DNA from: Physcomitrium patens
Taxonomy: Eukaryota; Streptophyta; Bryopsida; Funariales; Funariaceae
Length of the DNA: 64,000 nt
Reading direction: 5' to 3'
Assembly (NCBI RefSeq): GCF_000002425.4
Contig: NC_037256.1
Coordinates: 10,188,269 to 10,252,268 of the forward strand
Shown here: in pieces, positions 44,863 to 55,749 of the stretch
How positions within the stretch are numbered: position 1 is the first letter of the stretch
Layout: the number at the start of each line of letters is the position of its first letter
The notes under the pieces: generated by a model
What the model was told of the DNA's origin: nothing
What the model saw: only the letters and a program-made list of their open reading frames with translations
Databases searched by the model: none
Position numbers and translations under genes: made by a program

Positions 44863-46210
44863 TCTAGTTTGTAGGTTAGAGATTTATAATGTACTAATAA
44901 AAAATGAAGGTTTTAAACATATAATTTTTTTTTATAATATTTACTTTAATTTATAATATGTTTATAATGTGGCCATTTTATTTTTTTTATTACTTTTGGA
45001 ATGAAAAATTTATGTACAAAAAAATAATTAATTTTTCTAATAAAATACATTAAAAATAAATATCTAAAGATTTTACATTCAAACCTCAAAAATGTGATTT
45101 ATTAATTATTATGTATAAATAATCATAAATTTTTTAATTTATATAAATACCTTTTAGTTTTTTTGTGGTATTGGAAGAAGACAATATATAACTTTTAGAA
45201 TCAAAATACACATCTCAATGATATTATTTAGAACGAATAAATTCTACAGTTTTCAAATACATAATTTTATAAGATTCTAGACAGAATCACACTTGCATAG
45301 AGAAATTAATTCACATTAGAGTTGTTTTATTCAATTTTGATTAAACATATATACAATGGCATTTCTACCAAGATATGCATAAAAACTACTTAATCTCCTA
45401 AAGTTTGATAGTAGGATATTCTAAATGCTCATCAAACAAGGCTTCAATTATATTGGAGGAGTATTGCCCTTGTATCTCTCTTCTTAAAACCTCTATAGAG
45501 ATGATTGTTAACATAGGTACGCCCTTTAATCTTTCATGTGTATTTAATAGAAAAAAAATTAAGATGTAAATATGACACTTCAACATTTATAGGAATATTA
45601 TATTATATGTTCTTATAATTTTAAAAAATAAAAATATGATATAAAATTATCATATTTATCTATAACATATCAATAAAAATATTATTAATAAAATATTTAA
45701 TATATTTAAAGATTATATATAACTATCTTTTAAAAATAATAATTTATTAAAAATAACTATATAAGATATTTTATCTTTGGCATAACATTTGATATTTTTA
45801 TTCTTATGAAATTTCTTGTAAATAAGAAATGAAGTGTAAATAGAAAAATATAACTAAAATAACATATTATTTAGAAATCCTAAAAATCATATATTAATCT
45901 AATTTTTTAATTAGAAATTTATTTTATTTGTGTATATATTCAATAAATTATTTAAAAAAAATCATATTATGGCAACAATTAAATAAATTATATACACATG
46001 TATTGATGTAAGTTTTTAATGACATCTCTATGAATTTTGTAGTTAAGTGCTGAATTAAATTTATTAATTGTTTACATGATATTTTTAGATTTTTATTTTA
46101 CAATTATTAGATAAGGTTACAAGTTATAATTGTTTTATATTCAAATATGTGGTTTCTAAATTTTTATTTCAAAGACCACATAATTTTTAAAATTATAAAT
46201 TATAATACTT
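38660..46210. other. Long AT-rich gene desert
   Basis: About 7.5 kb without a recognisable gene, RNA or retroelement protein. It contains a T/G-rich low-complexity tract (39,185-39,310, repeated tttttgg), poly-A at 39,319-39,334, (TA)n arrays at 40,030-40,060 and 44,818-44,850, and a small block with a few CpG at 41,440-41,500 that might be a relic of other sequence. Open frames here are short and AT-biased. Confidence 0.4.
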
Positions 46211-46237
46211 TTGAAACTAAATTCTATAATTTTTGAT

Positions 46238-46240
46238 ATA

Positions 46241-46284
<44 letters not shown>

Positions 46285-46437
46285 AATCTACATTATATAT
46301 ATATATATATATATACAAATCTACATTATATATATATATATATATATACAAATCTACATTATATATATATATATATATATATATACACAAATCTACATTA
46401 TATATATATATATATATATATATAGATACAAATCTAC

Positions 46438-46479
<42 letters not shown>

Positions 46480-46490
46480 TACAAATCTAC

Positions 46491-46537
<47 letters not shown>
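46238..46537. repeat. Composite array: (TA)n separated by a conserved 14-mer
   Basis: Six copies of acaaatctacatta at about 46,282, 46,315, 46,348, 46,387, 46,428 and 46,481 are separated by TA runs that lengthen from left to right (spacing 33, 33, 39, 41, 53). Copies 5 and 6 share an extra gat before the 14-mer, which orders the duplications. Confidence 0.95.
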
Positions 46538-46539
<2 letters not shown>

Positions 46540-47000
46540 TCACCATTTTATATTTTAATATAGTTTTAAAACTTTGTCTATTCAAAATTCTATATATACA
46601 CTTAATAAATTAATACTATTATAGAACATCACAAAATATTATATCATTTTAAAAAAAATCAAATTAATAAAATAAAATAACTAATTGGATTCTTTGGAGT
46701 TTTTGCATAATAATACTTATTTATTTATTTTAGTTGTAAATAAATTAATACATCTTAAACCTTTTGATAATTTTAATGTTATTCATATCCTACAAAAAGT
46801 ACTTGATCTAATAATGTATTTAATAATGAAAATTTTAAATAAAACTCATCAAAAATATAAAGAAAAAATATTAATATGATTATAAAATATTGTAGTGTCA
46901 AAGTCGAATTTAATTTTTTATGTAAATAATGTCATGGGATATTGACCCAAAATAGCAAATTAACCCTCATCTTGGAAAAACAAAACTCAAAAGTGCCAAT
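46540..47000. other. AT-rich flank, nothing recognised
   Basis: Border between the AT-rich desert and the GC-richer island that begins near 47,100. No gene seen. Confidence 0.4.
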
Positions 47001-47653
47001 TGTATTATTTGGTATCATTTCAGTTCTTTTACTGTTTTGTATCATCTAATACTTTTGTAGCATTGATCTTAATAAGATCATATCTATTATCAATACATTC
47101 AATTAGTGAAGCCATGCCAACACAATTTCCTTCACGTCGCCTCGACTTTACTCAACATTCTCATCCCTTGTGCTTGTTACTTAGTCACATGAGTGTGGAT
47201 TTAGAACAGTAGAAATCAGCAAACATAAACTACTATAATAGAAAGAATTACCATATTATTGAAGGGCTTCCACAATGGCAATGAGAATGGACAAAGCACC
47301 AAAACATCATTCAGTGGGTGCATTACAAACCAGGCCGCAAAGGCTGGTTTCAAAGATGAAAACCAAGGGCTAGAGGCTGTTTTTTGAAGCTTGATTCAGT
47401 TGCATGAACACTCAACAGGTTTCCATCCAAAACCCAAGTGATGGATCAAAGTTTAAATACACTCTGGTTTCTGAAAATAAGTAATGTAGCAACCAAGCTC
47501 ACAAAGCAGGCAGTATAGAAGACATGGAAGGATTTCAGGATGTCAAAAGCCAGAAGCTGCAGATAGCGTCGACACAGAAGAAGATGAAGAATAAGAGGTC
47601 CGTGACTGCAGGAAAATGAGCTGCGCCGAAACTAGCTCTTTATCTACGAGGAA

Positions 47654-47974
47654 TTGCATGCTCCACAAGCTCATGATTCATATCCTACGTTGGGTAGGAG
47701 CTTCTGTCGATCTGCGGCAATTGCTGGTGTGGTTTTGAGGAGAAGGTGGGATGCTTTAGCGAGACATGTTTCAAGTGAGCACTTGTCGTGGATCAGATGC
47801 TGGCTTCCTTCTCAAATCTCTGGCAGGGATTTCCCCCTACGCTGCATGAAGTTTCTGAACGTTGTCGACTGCGGGCGCAGTGGACCTTTAAGCCGAGTTT
47901 TGACTGGGGTTAGTGACGAGCGTGCTCGTCAACTGCTACTGTGGTGCCACTTCGAAGCGGAAACAGCCCTGTAA
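47654..47974 (+). other. Unrecognised open frame of 107 codons without ATG start
   Basis: Open frame containing RRRWDALARHVSSEHLSW and SDERARQLLLWCHFEAE, with no Met until RCMKFLNVV (position about 75). The composition is protein-like, but I recognise no family. It could be an internal exon, but no convincing splice pair frames it. It ends 220 bases before the TATA box at 48,185. Confidence 0.15.
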
Positions 47975-48184
47975 AAGAAGTGAGGACAATGGGTGAATGT
48001 TTCCTATGACCATTGTTGCGCACCTCGGATGAAGTGCTGCTGCTGTTTTTTCTTTTGTTTTTGTTTGTTTTCTCTTTTATATTTTGCCCTCGACTTTGAC
48101 TCGCAAAGATTTCGACAGCAAGTCTTTTTCCATCTGAATCTGCATGTAGAATGAGTCACTTTAGGTGGGGGAGGGGGAGCGCAC

Positions 48185-48195
48185 TATTATAAACC
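48185..48195 (+). promoter_or_regulatory. TATA box
   Basis: ATTATAAACCC in a CpG-containing block. A start near 48,220 would give a leader of about 190 bases, with one short upstream frame, before the ATG at 48,412. Confidence 0.4.
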
Positions 48196-48411
48196 CACAT
48201 TTATATCACGGACGCGAGGATCTTGAACAGCATAGAATGAAAAGCAGATACTTTTGGAAAGGACCGAGCGCATGGGGGCGTGAACAATGAAGTTGCGCAG
48301 TGCGAGGTTGCAATCCAAGCAGGAGTGTACGCATCCAAATTAAAACCGTGTTGGAGGAACTGGGAGGGTGGGTTAAGTTACATCACCTGCGATTAGTCTG
48401 ACAAGGATAGG

Positions 48412-48741
48412 ATGCGATCGACGCAGAGCGAACAGTCAGAATGTCGGTTGTGCAGAGAGAGGGCCGGCTTTGGTGGGAGCACAACCACAGCTCAGACCAA
48501 GGAGTTCCTGCAAGCAAGCGAGCAAAGCCTAGTACGACAGCAGCAACGAAGTTTGTGTTGGGACTGCTTGCAGTGGCTTTTCAGGCTGCGTAAAGGATGG
48601 CTGGATAACAGAGCAGGCTCACATTTCAAGCCTCCTGCTGATCACGACAGTGGTGCAGAGTCCAGGGCGGCTATTATTTCTGAACTTAACACCTCAGCTT
48701 CGATTCGAATATCGCGGCACCCTGGCAGTTCAATCAAATGA
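48412..48741 (+). CDS. Unrecognised small protein candidate, 109 codons
   Basis: ATG-started frame, MRSTQSEQSECRLCRERAG..., rich in Ser, Gln and Arg, with a possible CxxC (ECRLCRE) and a second Cys pair region (LCWDCLQWLF). There are no membrane helices and no known domain. A TATA box lies 220 bases upstream. An overlapping frame (48,650-48,952) is open for 100 codons without an ATG, and could be a downstream exon if acag at 48,646-48,649 is an acceptor. I give no function. Confidence 0.25.
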   Translation: MRSTQSEQSECRLCRERAGFGGSTTTAQTKEFLQASEQSLVRQQQRSLCWDCLQWLFRLRKGWLDNRAGSHFKPPADHDSGAESRAAIISELNTSASIRISRHPGSSIK

Positions 48742-48984
48742 TTTTTTTGTAAACTGGGGCTCCGCCATTAAGTTGGTGATTTCCGATGGCAGCTATGTAG
48801 CCCAGCCGCTACGACTGCAGCTACTCTTCCACTTTCCGCCTTCTCTCTCCGTCTTCAAGCAAAGATTTTGTCAACTGCTTATTGCAATATTCCCTGGATC
48901 TGATGGGCCAGCTCACATTACAACCGGTACTTCAAGTTGTGTTGAACGCTGATAAACACTGAAGAAAAATTAATGGAAAATAAT

Positions 48985-49085
48985 TAAATCTGCATGACCA
49001 ATTGCTGGAACTCGAACCCCCTGGAGGCTGGTAGTGAGTACGTCAACCCCCTCTTCTCCTCCCTAGTAGCCATGTCTCTGTGCGA
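48985..49085 (-). other. tRNA-like segment (possible SINE or tRNA relic)
   Basis: The minus strand carries an A-box-like TGGCTACTAGGGAGG and, about 45 bases on, a B-box-like GGTTCGAGTTCC. The spacing fits a tRNA promoter, but I cannot fold an acceptor stem, so it is not a functional tRNA. It does not clearly match the SINE-like pair at 20.1 and 27.9 kb. Confidence 0.3.
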
Positions 49086-49891
49086 GATGTTCCCGCAATT
49101 CAACCCTGCTTTGTCTCCTTCAACCCAAAGGAAAAATATTAATATTAATAATAATACTATAAAATAAATAAATAAACCTTTCTTTTCTGATTAAATACTG
49201 AGACTAAGTCAGTCGTGGGCCCGAAAGTTCCCCAAACTTGACATCAGGGCAGGAAATATATATCACCTCGTGGCATCGATCAGACATGAGGCCGGCGGCG
49301 TTGTTGGTGTGTGGCTTTCCAAAGGCTGTGAGAGTGATATCCTGTTGTCCTCAGGCTCATTCAATTGTTCTCACCACTCTCACGCGATTTTCCTCATTCG
49401 CCTCATTACGGTGGCCCTGAAAGCCATGAGATACTACTGCAAGTGAGACACAGCAGTGGCTGTTCAAGCTTCCCAGAGGTGAGATTAGAGAGCATCTAGA
49501 TCTATCTCTCGTGCATAGCTGGGCTCATAGCGTAGAGCTCCCTTCATGCAATGCTGCTGCACAAGTACTGGGCTGCATTTAATGAGATCACTGCATGCTT
49601 GCCTCCAGTGGGGCATGCCTTGCAGCTTTTCCACCCTTCGTCGACACACGACGGTCACCACAACAGCCAAGCGCTGATTACCACGAGTTACTCTTTGTTC
49701 ATGGTGGAACTACCTGATATGTTTTTCTTTTCATTACTGGGTCTCTTTGTCAACGAATAATTCAGTTTTGAAGGACTACCGCACATCCTTTCCACCAGAA
49801 AAAGCCAACATTTTTGCACAACTTTTGATCAATTCTAAGCGGTGAACAATCTTTGGTGTTGGTGATGCTCCCACAATGAGATCTCGGTGGC

Positions 49892-50116
49892 TCAAAAACC
49901 ATGTTGATCTTTTCGAGAATTATGGTTGGTGTACATTGGTAACACTGCCAAACACAGTAAAGTACAATTGAATGAAAGTGACAGCAAGTATACTGCAATT
50001 TTGGGATTTTCACTTTTGATCCTATAGAAACTAGGTTTGGATACAGATTTCGTTGCCATATTGCACGCTTTAACGGCAATACACGAAGTGATCTTTGGTT
50101 TACATGTGGATTTCAT
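49892..50116 (-). other. Unrecognised frame, 74 codons
   Basis: ATG-started, MKSTCKPKITSCIAVKAC..., with a hydrophobic stretch (IAVYLLSLSFNCTLLCLAVL) that could be a membrane segment. There is no TATA box close by, and the upstream region is AT-rich. No family recognised; possibly chance. Confidence 0.15.
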
Positions 50117-50328
50117 TTTGAAATAATGATTTCAATGCTTTTATCTTTAATTTTGATTTAAAAATACGTTATTTGCATTTCGATAACTAAGCAAGAATCT
50201 TTCATTTGTGTTCACATGAAACTCCAGTCATCACGTATTGATTGCTTTTTGCTTTTGTTTTTTGTTTTTTGTTTTTTCAATTATTTATTTTCCTAATCTT
50301 TGACCTATAGTTACATCTTTACTGTAAG

Positions 50329-50334
<6 letters not shown>

Positions 50335-50367
<33 letters not shown>
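50335..50367. repeat. (TA)n microsatellite
   Basis: TA run of about 32 bases. Confidence 0.9.
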
Positions 50368-50368
<1 letters not shown>

Positions 50369-51221
50369 ACCCATCTGGCTCTTGTAAATCTACAGTAATT
50401 CAAATACATTTATTGCTGCTTAATACTTTTTAATTAAAAACACAAAGTTATATCTCAACTTTTTATTTTTTATTTTTTATTTTGTAAATTGAATTTTTTC
50501 TTAATATATATGTATTATTTAGAATAATTCTTGGGTTTTCAATTGGATATAAGTGATTTTGTTGTTGTAAATTTAAATAATCCAGAGAACATACTCTTGG
50601 GTTCAAAATATGCCAATAAAATGGAGAGATAGTGAGGCTTGATCTCATTGCGATAATGCAATGATTCTATACTTCAAACCAATACCTCAAAAACGAACTT
50701 AAAGCGTATATGCCAAAATTTTGATAAGACATGATTTCAAAAAGAAGAATAGAAAAGATAATGTACTTTGTGAAATAAATAACTTTTCCAACAGTGTATT
50801 GAAGGGTTCAACATAATATTTTACAAATGATTTTGTTCAATAAAATTATAGTTCTTATATCCAGATTTTAAATACATTTACATCATACGTAAAAAAAGGT
50901 TATATATCTAAAGACGTGTCCTATATATATATATATGTACACACACGCAAAGATTCTAGAGCAAAGTAACGCAAGCAAGTGAAACAGCAGGTGAGAGAGA
51001 GAGAAGAAAGCACGTGACCCATGCAAACAAGACAAAAGCAGAGCAGCCGAGAACTCACTTCCATCCATCCATGCAAAATATCTCTGCAAAACAATGCATT
51101 GTAAAAGTGAGGATTGGCATTGCAAGCAGAGATAATGAGGGTGGAAGAAGAGAACAAGAGAGAGAGAGAGAAAGTGGAGGGTATGATCTGAAGGGATGGG
51201 ACGGAATGGGCGAGGATTTCA

Positions 51222-51255
51222 AAGCAAACAAGCAAACAAACAAACAAACAAACAA
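51222..51255. repeat. (CAAA)n microsatellite
   Basis: About seven caaa units with one variant (caag) at each end. Confidence 0.85.
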
Positions 51256-51590
51256 GGCTCCTCCCGAGGATGGATACATGGGTCACAACTCGGCACACAG
51301 ATCAACCGTCTTCTCGGCACAAGATCTTCTTTTCCTGTTCCGTTGCAATTGGGTTTTTGTTTGATGTGAGGGAAAAAGGTGAGTCAGCCTCGAAGGGAAG
51401 AAAACGGGGCATTACCGCTAGCCCCAGATGGTGATCCTGCGCGCGGAGCCCGACGTATATGGTTTGGTGGAGGCCGGCAGCATGACAGGAAAGTGTCCTA
51501 ACAACGGGAAAAAGGGAGAGGGAACACGGTAATGAAACCAGACACTAGATTTGCCAAGCCCGAAGCCTAAAGAAGACCCCTCGCCTCCCT

Positions 51591-51616
51591 ATACTACACT
51601 ACACTACACTACAATG
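51591..51616. repeat. actac tandem repeat
   Basis: Five units of tacac/actac. A related cctca array is at 52,150-52,170. Confidence 0.8.
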
Positions 51617-52499
51617 TGAGTAGCTTCCAGCAGGGGAGCTCTACGATTGGCACTCGGGAATCGGATCCTCCAGCGCCCCACATGCAAACGCTCACCGAAC
51701 TTTCCGAAGAATCTTAGCTGCCGAGTGAAAGGAGGAAGCCATGACGGAAGTCGGACATGGCGCTTGAAACTTTCGCCGGCTTGAAAGTGTCCACTTTGAT
51801 TCGCTGGCTGATTGCTAACTGTGCACAACGCTGCAGCCACGATTGCTCAGGTGGAAGAAAGAATTGGTGATATACTTCAGTGGGGGGAAGGGGGCAAAAA
51901 AATAAAAACGAAGGGCCTCCGTTTAACACGGTTTTGTGGAGTCTGGAATCAAATTCAAAGTCTATGGGACCAGATTGGCAGAGAAAATGGGAGGTGGTTG
52001 CTGTTGTGCAGCAGAGCAGTGTTGGAATCCGTCTGTCCGGCCGTGCTTCCGTCTGTTTTTAGGTTCGTTCGTTCGGTTCCAGGCTTGGTGTGCAAACTGT
52101 GTGGGGTGCTGGACCTCGCGGTTCACTGTAGATTGTGAAGATCCCCACCCCACCTCACCTCACCTCACCTAACCCTTCACTTCGGTTCCCATGATATGCC
52201 GATTTTGCGTATAATACGCCCCACCCTGGCATCTGAAACAGAAGCAATTCCCAGATGCTCAACAAACGATGGCCACCATCTGTAACTTTATTTTTTTGGC
52301 CCCTGCTTCCAAGTCATGTCCTGGATCCGCCCCCCGGGTCTGTACTAGGCCTGCACGTCTTGAAGCATCGGTCGTTGATTCTCGCCATTCTCACCAACGC
52401 ACGACAAGATTCCTAAGCCGTATACCGTGCTGACATTGCTCAGCTTCTCCAACTCTCCTCCACACATCATCCCGGTTTTTTTGCAGCATTCCCTGCCCT

Positions 52500-52512
52500 C
52501 ACTCTCACTCAC

Positions 52513-52556
<44 letters not shown>

Positions 52557-52572
52557 TCTCTCTCCCTCTCAC
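52500..52572. repeat. (CT)n microsatellite, likely in a 5' leader
   Basis: Long CT run preceded by a polypyrimidine-AG (ggtttttttgcag, 52,474-52,486) and followed by a canonical-looking donor, caccag|gtgagt, at 52,597-52,603. The interval 52,487-52,600 could therefore be a leader exon on the plus strand. Confidence 0.5.
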
Positions 52573-52661
52573 ACACACCCTGCAGTGAACCTGCACCAGG
52601 TGAGTGAACACGACAAAAGGAAAGCGCCTCAACTAAGCCATGAAGTCCGGAATCAGGCAAT

Positions 52662-53180
52662 GTGGAACGCACATTACACACACACACGGCTTGGCAACTT
52701 TTACCAGTTCACGTGGAGTTGTTCGGTGAACTCCACGAACGTCAGGCTTCTGAGTTAGTATGCAATGATGTTAAACATAGCGTCAAACTTCACTCTGTTA
52801 CAATAACCAATGTTGTAGAGTATGAATGTTGCTTCACTGTTACGAACCTCGACCTCCTGGTGACACCGAAGACTGGGAGCTGCAGTGCGTGTCGACGCCG
52901 AACTCTAGCAGCGTGTGTCCTTTGTGGAGTTTACTCCCGGGTGAATATTTGCTTACAGCAGAAGATGGATCAAGCTCCCCAAGTTGATCGATCACCCGGG
53001 AGCAGCCTTTTCTCGCTTGAGGATTCCTGGTTGAGTCCTCATGTGTTGCTGATTTCTAACCCAATTCTCCAAACGCAGCAACTCTGTTACAAACCTCCAA
53101 AAGCTCTTACAGAATTGAAGCATTGGAAAGACACTACATTGATCTTTTGGGATGGAGTGAAGTTTGACACTTATCTTTAA
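52662..53180 (+). other. Longest open frame in the island, 172 codons, no early ATG
   Basis: Open from 52,662 to TAA at 53,178-53,180. It reads VELFGELHERQASELV, then CCFTVTNLDLLVTPKTG, CSACRRRTLAACVLCGVY, and ends WDGVKFDTYL. The cysteine arrangement (CSACRRR...CVLC) is zinc-finger-like but too loose to assign. The first Met is at residue 106 (MDQAPQVDRSPGSS). It follows the putative leader exon at 52,487-52,600, so it may be a coding exon joined to an upstream ATG I cannot identify, or it may be non-coding. Confidence 0.25.
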
Positions 53181-53289
53181 ACCATGCTACAGGGGCAATT
53201 TCTGATTGTTTTGCAAACTGAAACGGAAATGTGCATCCTGATTACTTTTCGCTTAACTGTATTGGGGCTCTATAGAGTTATCATGTTTT

Positions 53290-53321
53290 GTAGTTTTTTT
53301 TTTTTTTTTTTTTTTTTTTAA
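53290..53321. repeat. Poly-T run
   Basis: About 28 T, just downstream of the 52,662-53,180 frame. Confidence 0.8.
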
Positions 53322-54337
53322 TTGATTTTTTAATTCATCAGGGAATTAATTAGATGACCACTGTTCGCTCTTATTTTGAGATGCAAAAGTTGCGTTATTT
53401 AAAGTTAATTTCGTACACTGTAACTAACTTCTCTTCTCAGTTCCTGTATTCAATTCAATCTAGATTTCTCCCTTTTTTTGTTCTTTTTAAAAAATATATA
53501 TATATATTTTAATCTTTTTATGTATATGCTTAAGAGCATCAAAACTTAGTACTGAATTCAAAGTAGGATCACTGCATTGTAAATAGTATTATACTATCAT
53601 TGATTCCCAACTATTATCAAGAATAGTAAACAATAAAACAAAAACAAATTGAGTATTTTTTGCCAGTAGAGGCAGTTCAATCCTCCACCTCAAAGGTAGT
53701 GTACAATGTGGCAAGATTCAAACCACCATCACAGCCCCTTTAGCCCTCCCTTTTAAAAGCCCTCTAAATAGGATGTGAAGGACATGATTTCCACCAGCAT
53801 TAATTATGAGGGAGATGTACCGTACATTTTGTGAGAATTAGCTTGTCTCATGGGTACTTAGAATGGCCCACATGACTTGCTCATTTCCTTTTTGACCCTT
53901 TGTGCATGGCAAAAAGTTTCTGAGATCCTGTTGCTGGCTCATGGGGAGTTGGGGGACATGAGGCATCCATGGGAGTAACATGCAGTAGAATTGAAACAAA
54001 CAAAAATATACAATAACAAATAAAACATAAAACATTTACAGAATGATTCCAGTGCACACTCGTACACATTTCGATCCCTTCATTCATCCCAAACAATACA
54101 TTTATTTCTGAACTTCTTCTTCTTCTCCTTTCTTCTTTTCATTCTCCATTTCCCTTCTCTTTTATTGAAGGCTGAGCCTCCAAGTGTAGAGAAAGCACCA
54201 GGAGGAACACGGCTCATCATTAAGAGTATTATTTATAGTATACATAGGAACCCAGGCTGGGGAACAAGGGAACATTAGAATTGTCTACCCAAATGGGGAA
54301 CCAGAGACGGAGGAGCATACAGTGGAATGAATTTAAG

Positions 54338-54375
54338 AATAAATGAATGCATGAATGAATGCATGAATGAATGCA
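54338..54375. repeat. 12-bp tandem repeat (gaatgaatgcat)
   Basis: Three consecutive units of gaatgaatgcat-type sequence. Confidence 0.85.
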
Positions 54376-54982
54376 TTACTTGGGTAGGGATTCCAAGGCA
54401 CAAAGGGGGATTTGATCCACTAATAGGGAGGGATCATAGCCAGAGTGGCACAGCTTCATCCCCCCCCCACAAAGCCACTACTTCTGACACTCTTTTCATC
54501 CAACTCACACAATACTATACTATTCTGCACGCTTTTCAAGGTGGGGTGGTAATTCTCATTCTAGTAGTGAATTTGTGTCTAGATTGTAGGCCACTGACTA
54601 TCAGTAACCAGGGATGTAGTAGTAGTAGATGCAGTACTAGCTCTGGAGGTTGATTCTAATAGAAGTTGACCTTTTCATTGGTTTTTCTTTCTAAACAATT
54701 CGCAAAGCAAACAATCCTGCAGTTTTACAATCTAAACCTAAATAAACTCAGCCCCAGTAGTATCGCTTATCCAATTTTATGTTTATTCTTGTCAGAAAAG
54801 CAGGAAATGCAAATTATAGAAGCTGCAAAGTAGTGGAATTACAGATGCCTCCCGTTCGGGTACAAATACAGTGCATGCAACCCAACTTGCTGGTGTCAAA
54901 CATTCATTCATTTATTCATACAAGTCGGGGGGTGGGGGTATCTAAAAGATGGTTGAATAAACTATGATCCATCTAGGAATGT

Positions 54983-55363
54983 TCATCGATGGGGCACCGG
55001 CGGTGCTGAAACAAAACTGGGGAAGGAGACGAAGCCGACGATGAAGAAGAAGAAGAAGAGGAATGGCGAGTTTTCCCGAACATCAGCAATGGCAACGGCA
55101 TCAGTGGGTTCGCCGAGAACGAGGGCAGGAATGAGGAATGTGGGGATGCGAGGAAGGTGGGGGGAAAAGGGAGGCACAAATGGGAAGGGAGAGAGAGAGT
55201 GGGATTGCAACGAATGAGGACGAGGAAAGGGGAACTCATCCTCCTCCTCCTCCACCTCGCCGCCCCTCTGACGTCGTCGTCGCCTTCGAAACGGGGAGAA
55301 GGTGGTCGTGGGCGTGGAGGGGGACGCACGGAAAGGTGCTCGCAAAAAGAAGCAGCGCCGCAT
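54983..55363 (-). CDS. Unrecognised protein candidate, 126 codons
   Basis: ATG-started frame MRRCFFLRAPFRASPSTPTT, then an Arg-rich block (FRRRRRRQRGGEVEEEED), a Pro/Phe/Ser-rich middle, and a hydrophobic stretch (SPFLFFFFFIVGFVSF) near the C terminus. The start is reminiscent of an organelle-targeting peptide (basic, few acids), but no domain supports a function. A TATA-like TTTATAG lies about 40 bases before the ATG. GC-rich sequence keeps several frames open here on both strands, so chance is a serious alternative. Confidence 0.2.
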   Translation of the reverse strand: MRRCFFLRAPFRASPSTPTTTFSPFRRRRRRQRGGEVEEEEDEFPFPRPHSLQSHSLSPFPFVPPFSPHLPRIPTFLIPALVLGEPTDAVAIADVRENSPFLFFFFFIVGFVSFPSFVSAPPVPHR

Positions 55364-55400
55364 CTTCCCCCCCCGCACACTCAGATGACGGCCGCCAGGT

Positions 55401-55411
55401 TTTCTATAAAC
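55401..55411. promoter_or_regulatory. Possible bidirectional TATA box
   Basis: ttctataaaca reads as TATAAA on the plus strand and TTTATAG on the minus strand. Plus-strand: a start near 55,440 would be followed by a (CT)n leader (55,458-55,475). Minus-strand: a start near 55,375 would immediately precede the ATG at 55,363. Confidence 0.35.
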
Positions 55412-55689
55412 ACTCGGGATGGGAAGCACCCAATTCATCTCTCCCAGTGGGCACACTCTCTCTCTCTCTCTCCCACTTCTCGTGGGCTTCTTCGGCTCTC
55501 GGGTTGCCGGGAGCTTCCCATTTGCGGGAATTCGCTGCCTGTCTTTTTTCTTTTAAAAAAATATCACCATCTTGATGCTTCTTCACGTGATCTCGCGGAT
55601 GGTCTGATTTCCGCTCGCTCTTGTTTTGGTACGTGGGTGTGTCAGAAACTTGGTGCCTCTCGGTTGAATGGTTTGGTTGTTGGTTATGA

Positions 55690-55699
55690 TAAATGTATG

Positions 55700-55732
<33 letters not shown>
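55690..55732. repeat. (TA)n microsatellite with flanking gtat
   Basis: TA run of about 30 bases preceded by tatgtatgtata. Confidence 0.85.
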
Positions 55733-55734
<2 letters not shown>

Positions 55735-55749
55735 TCACTCACTCGTATA

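Noticed and set aside
46211-46558. 115-codon and 81-codon frames of alternating Tyr and Ile
   Set aside because: Pure translation of the (TA)n composite array.
50883-51364. Several overlapping frames of 74-125 codons
   Set aside because: Frames on both strands overlap one another, include translated CAAA and TA repeats, and lack recognisable domains or consistent starts.
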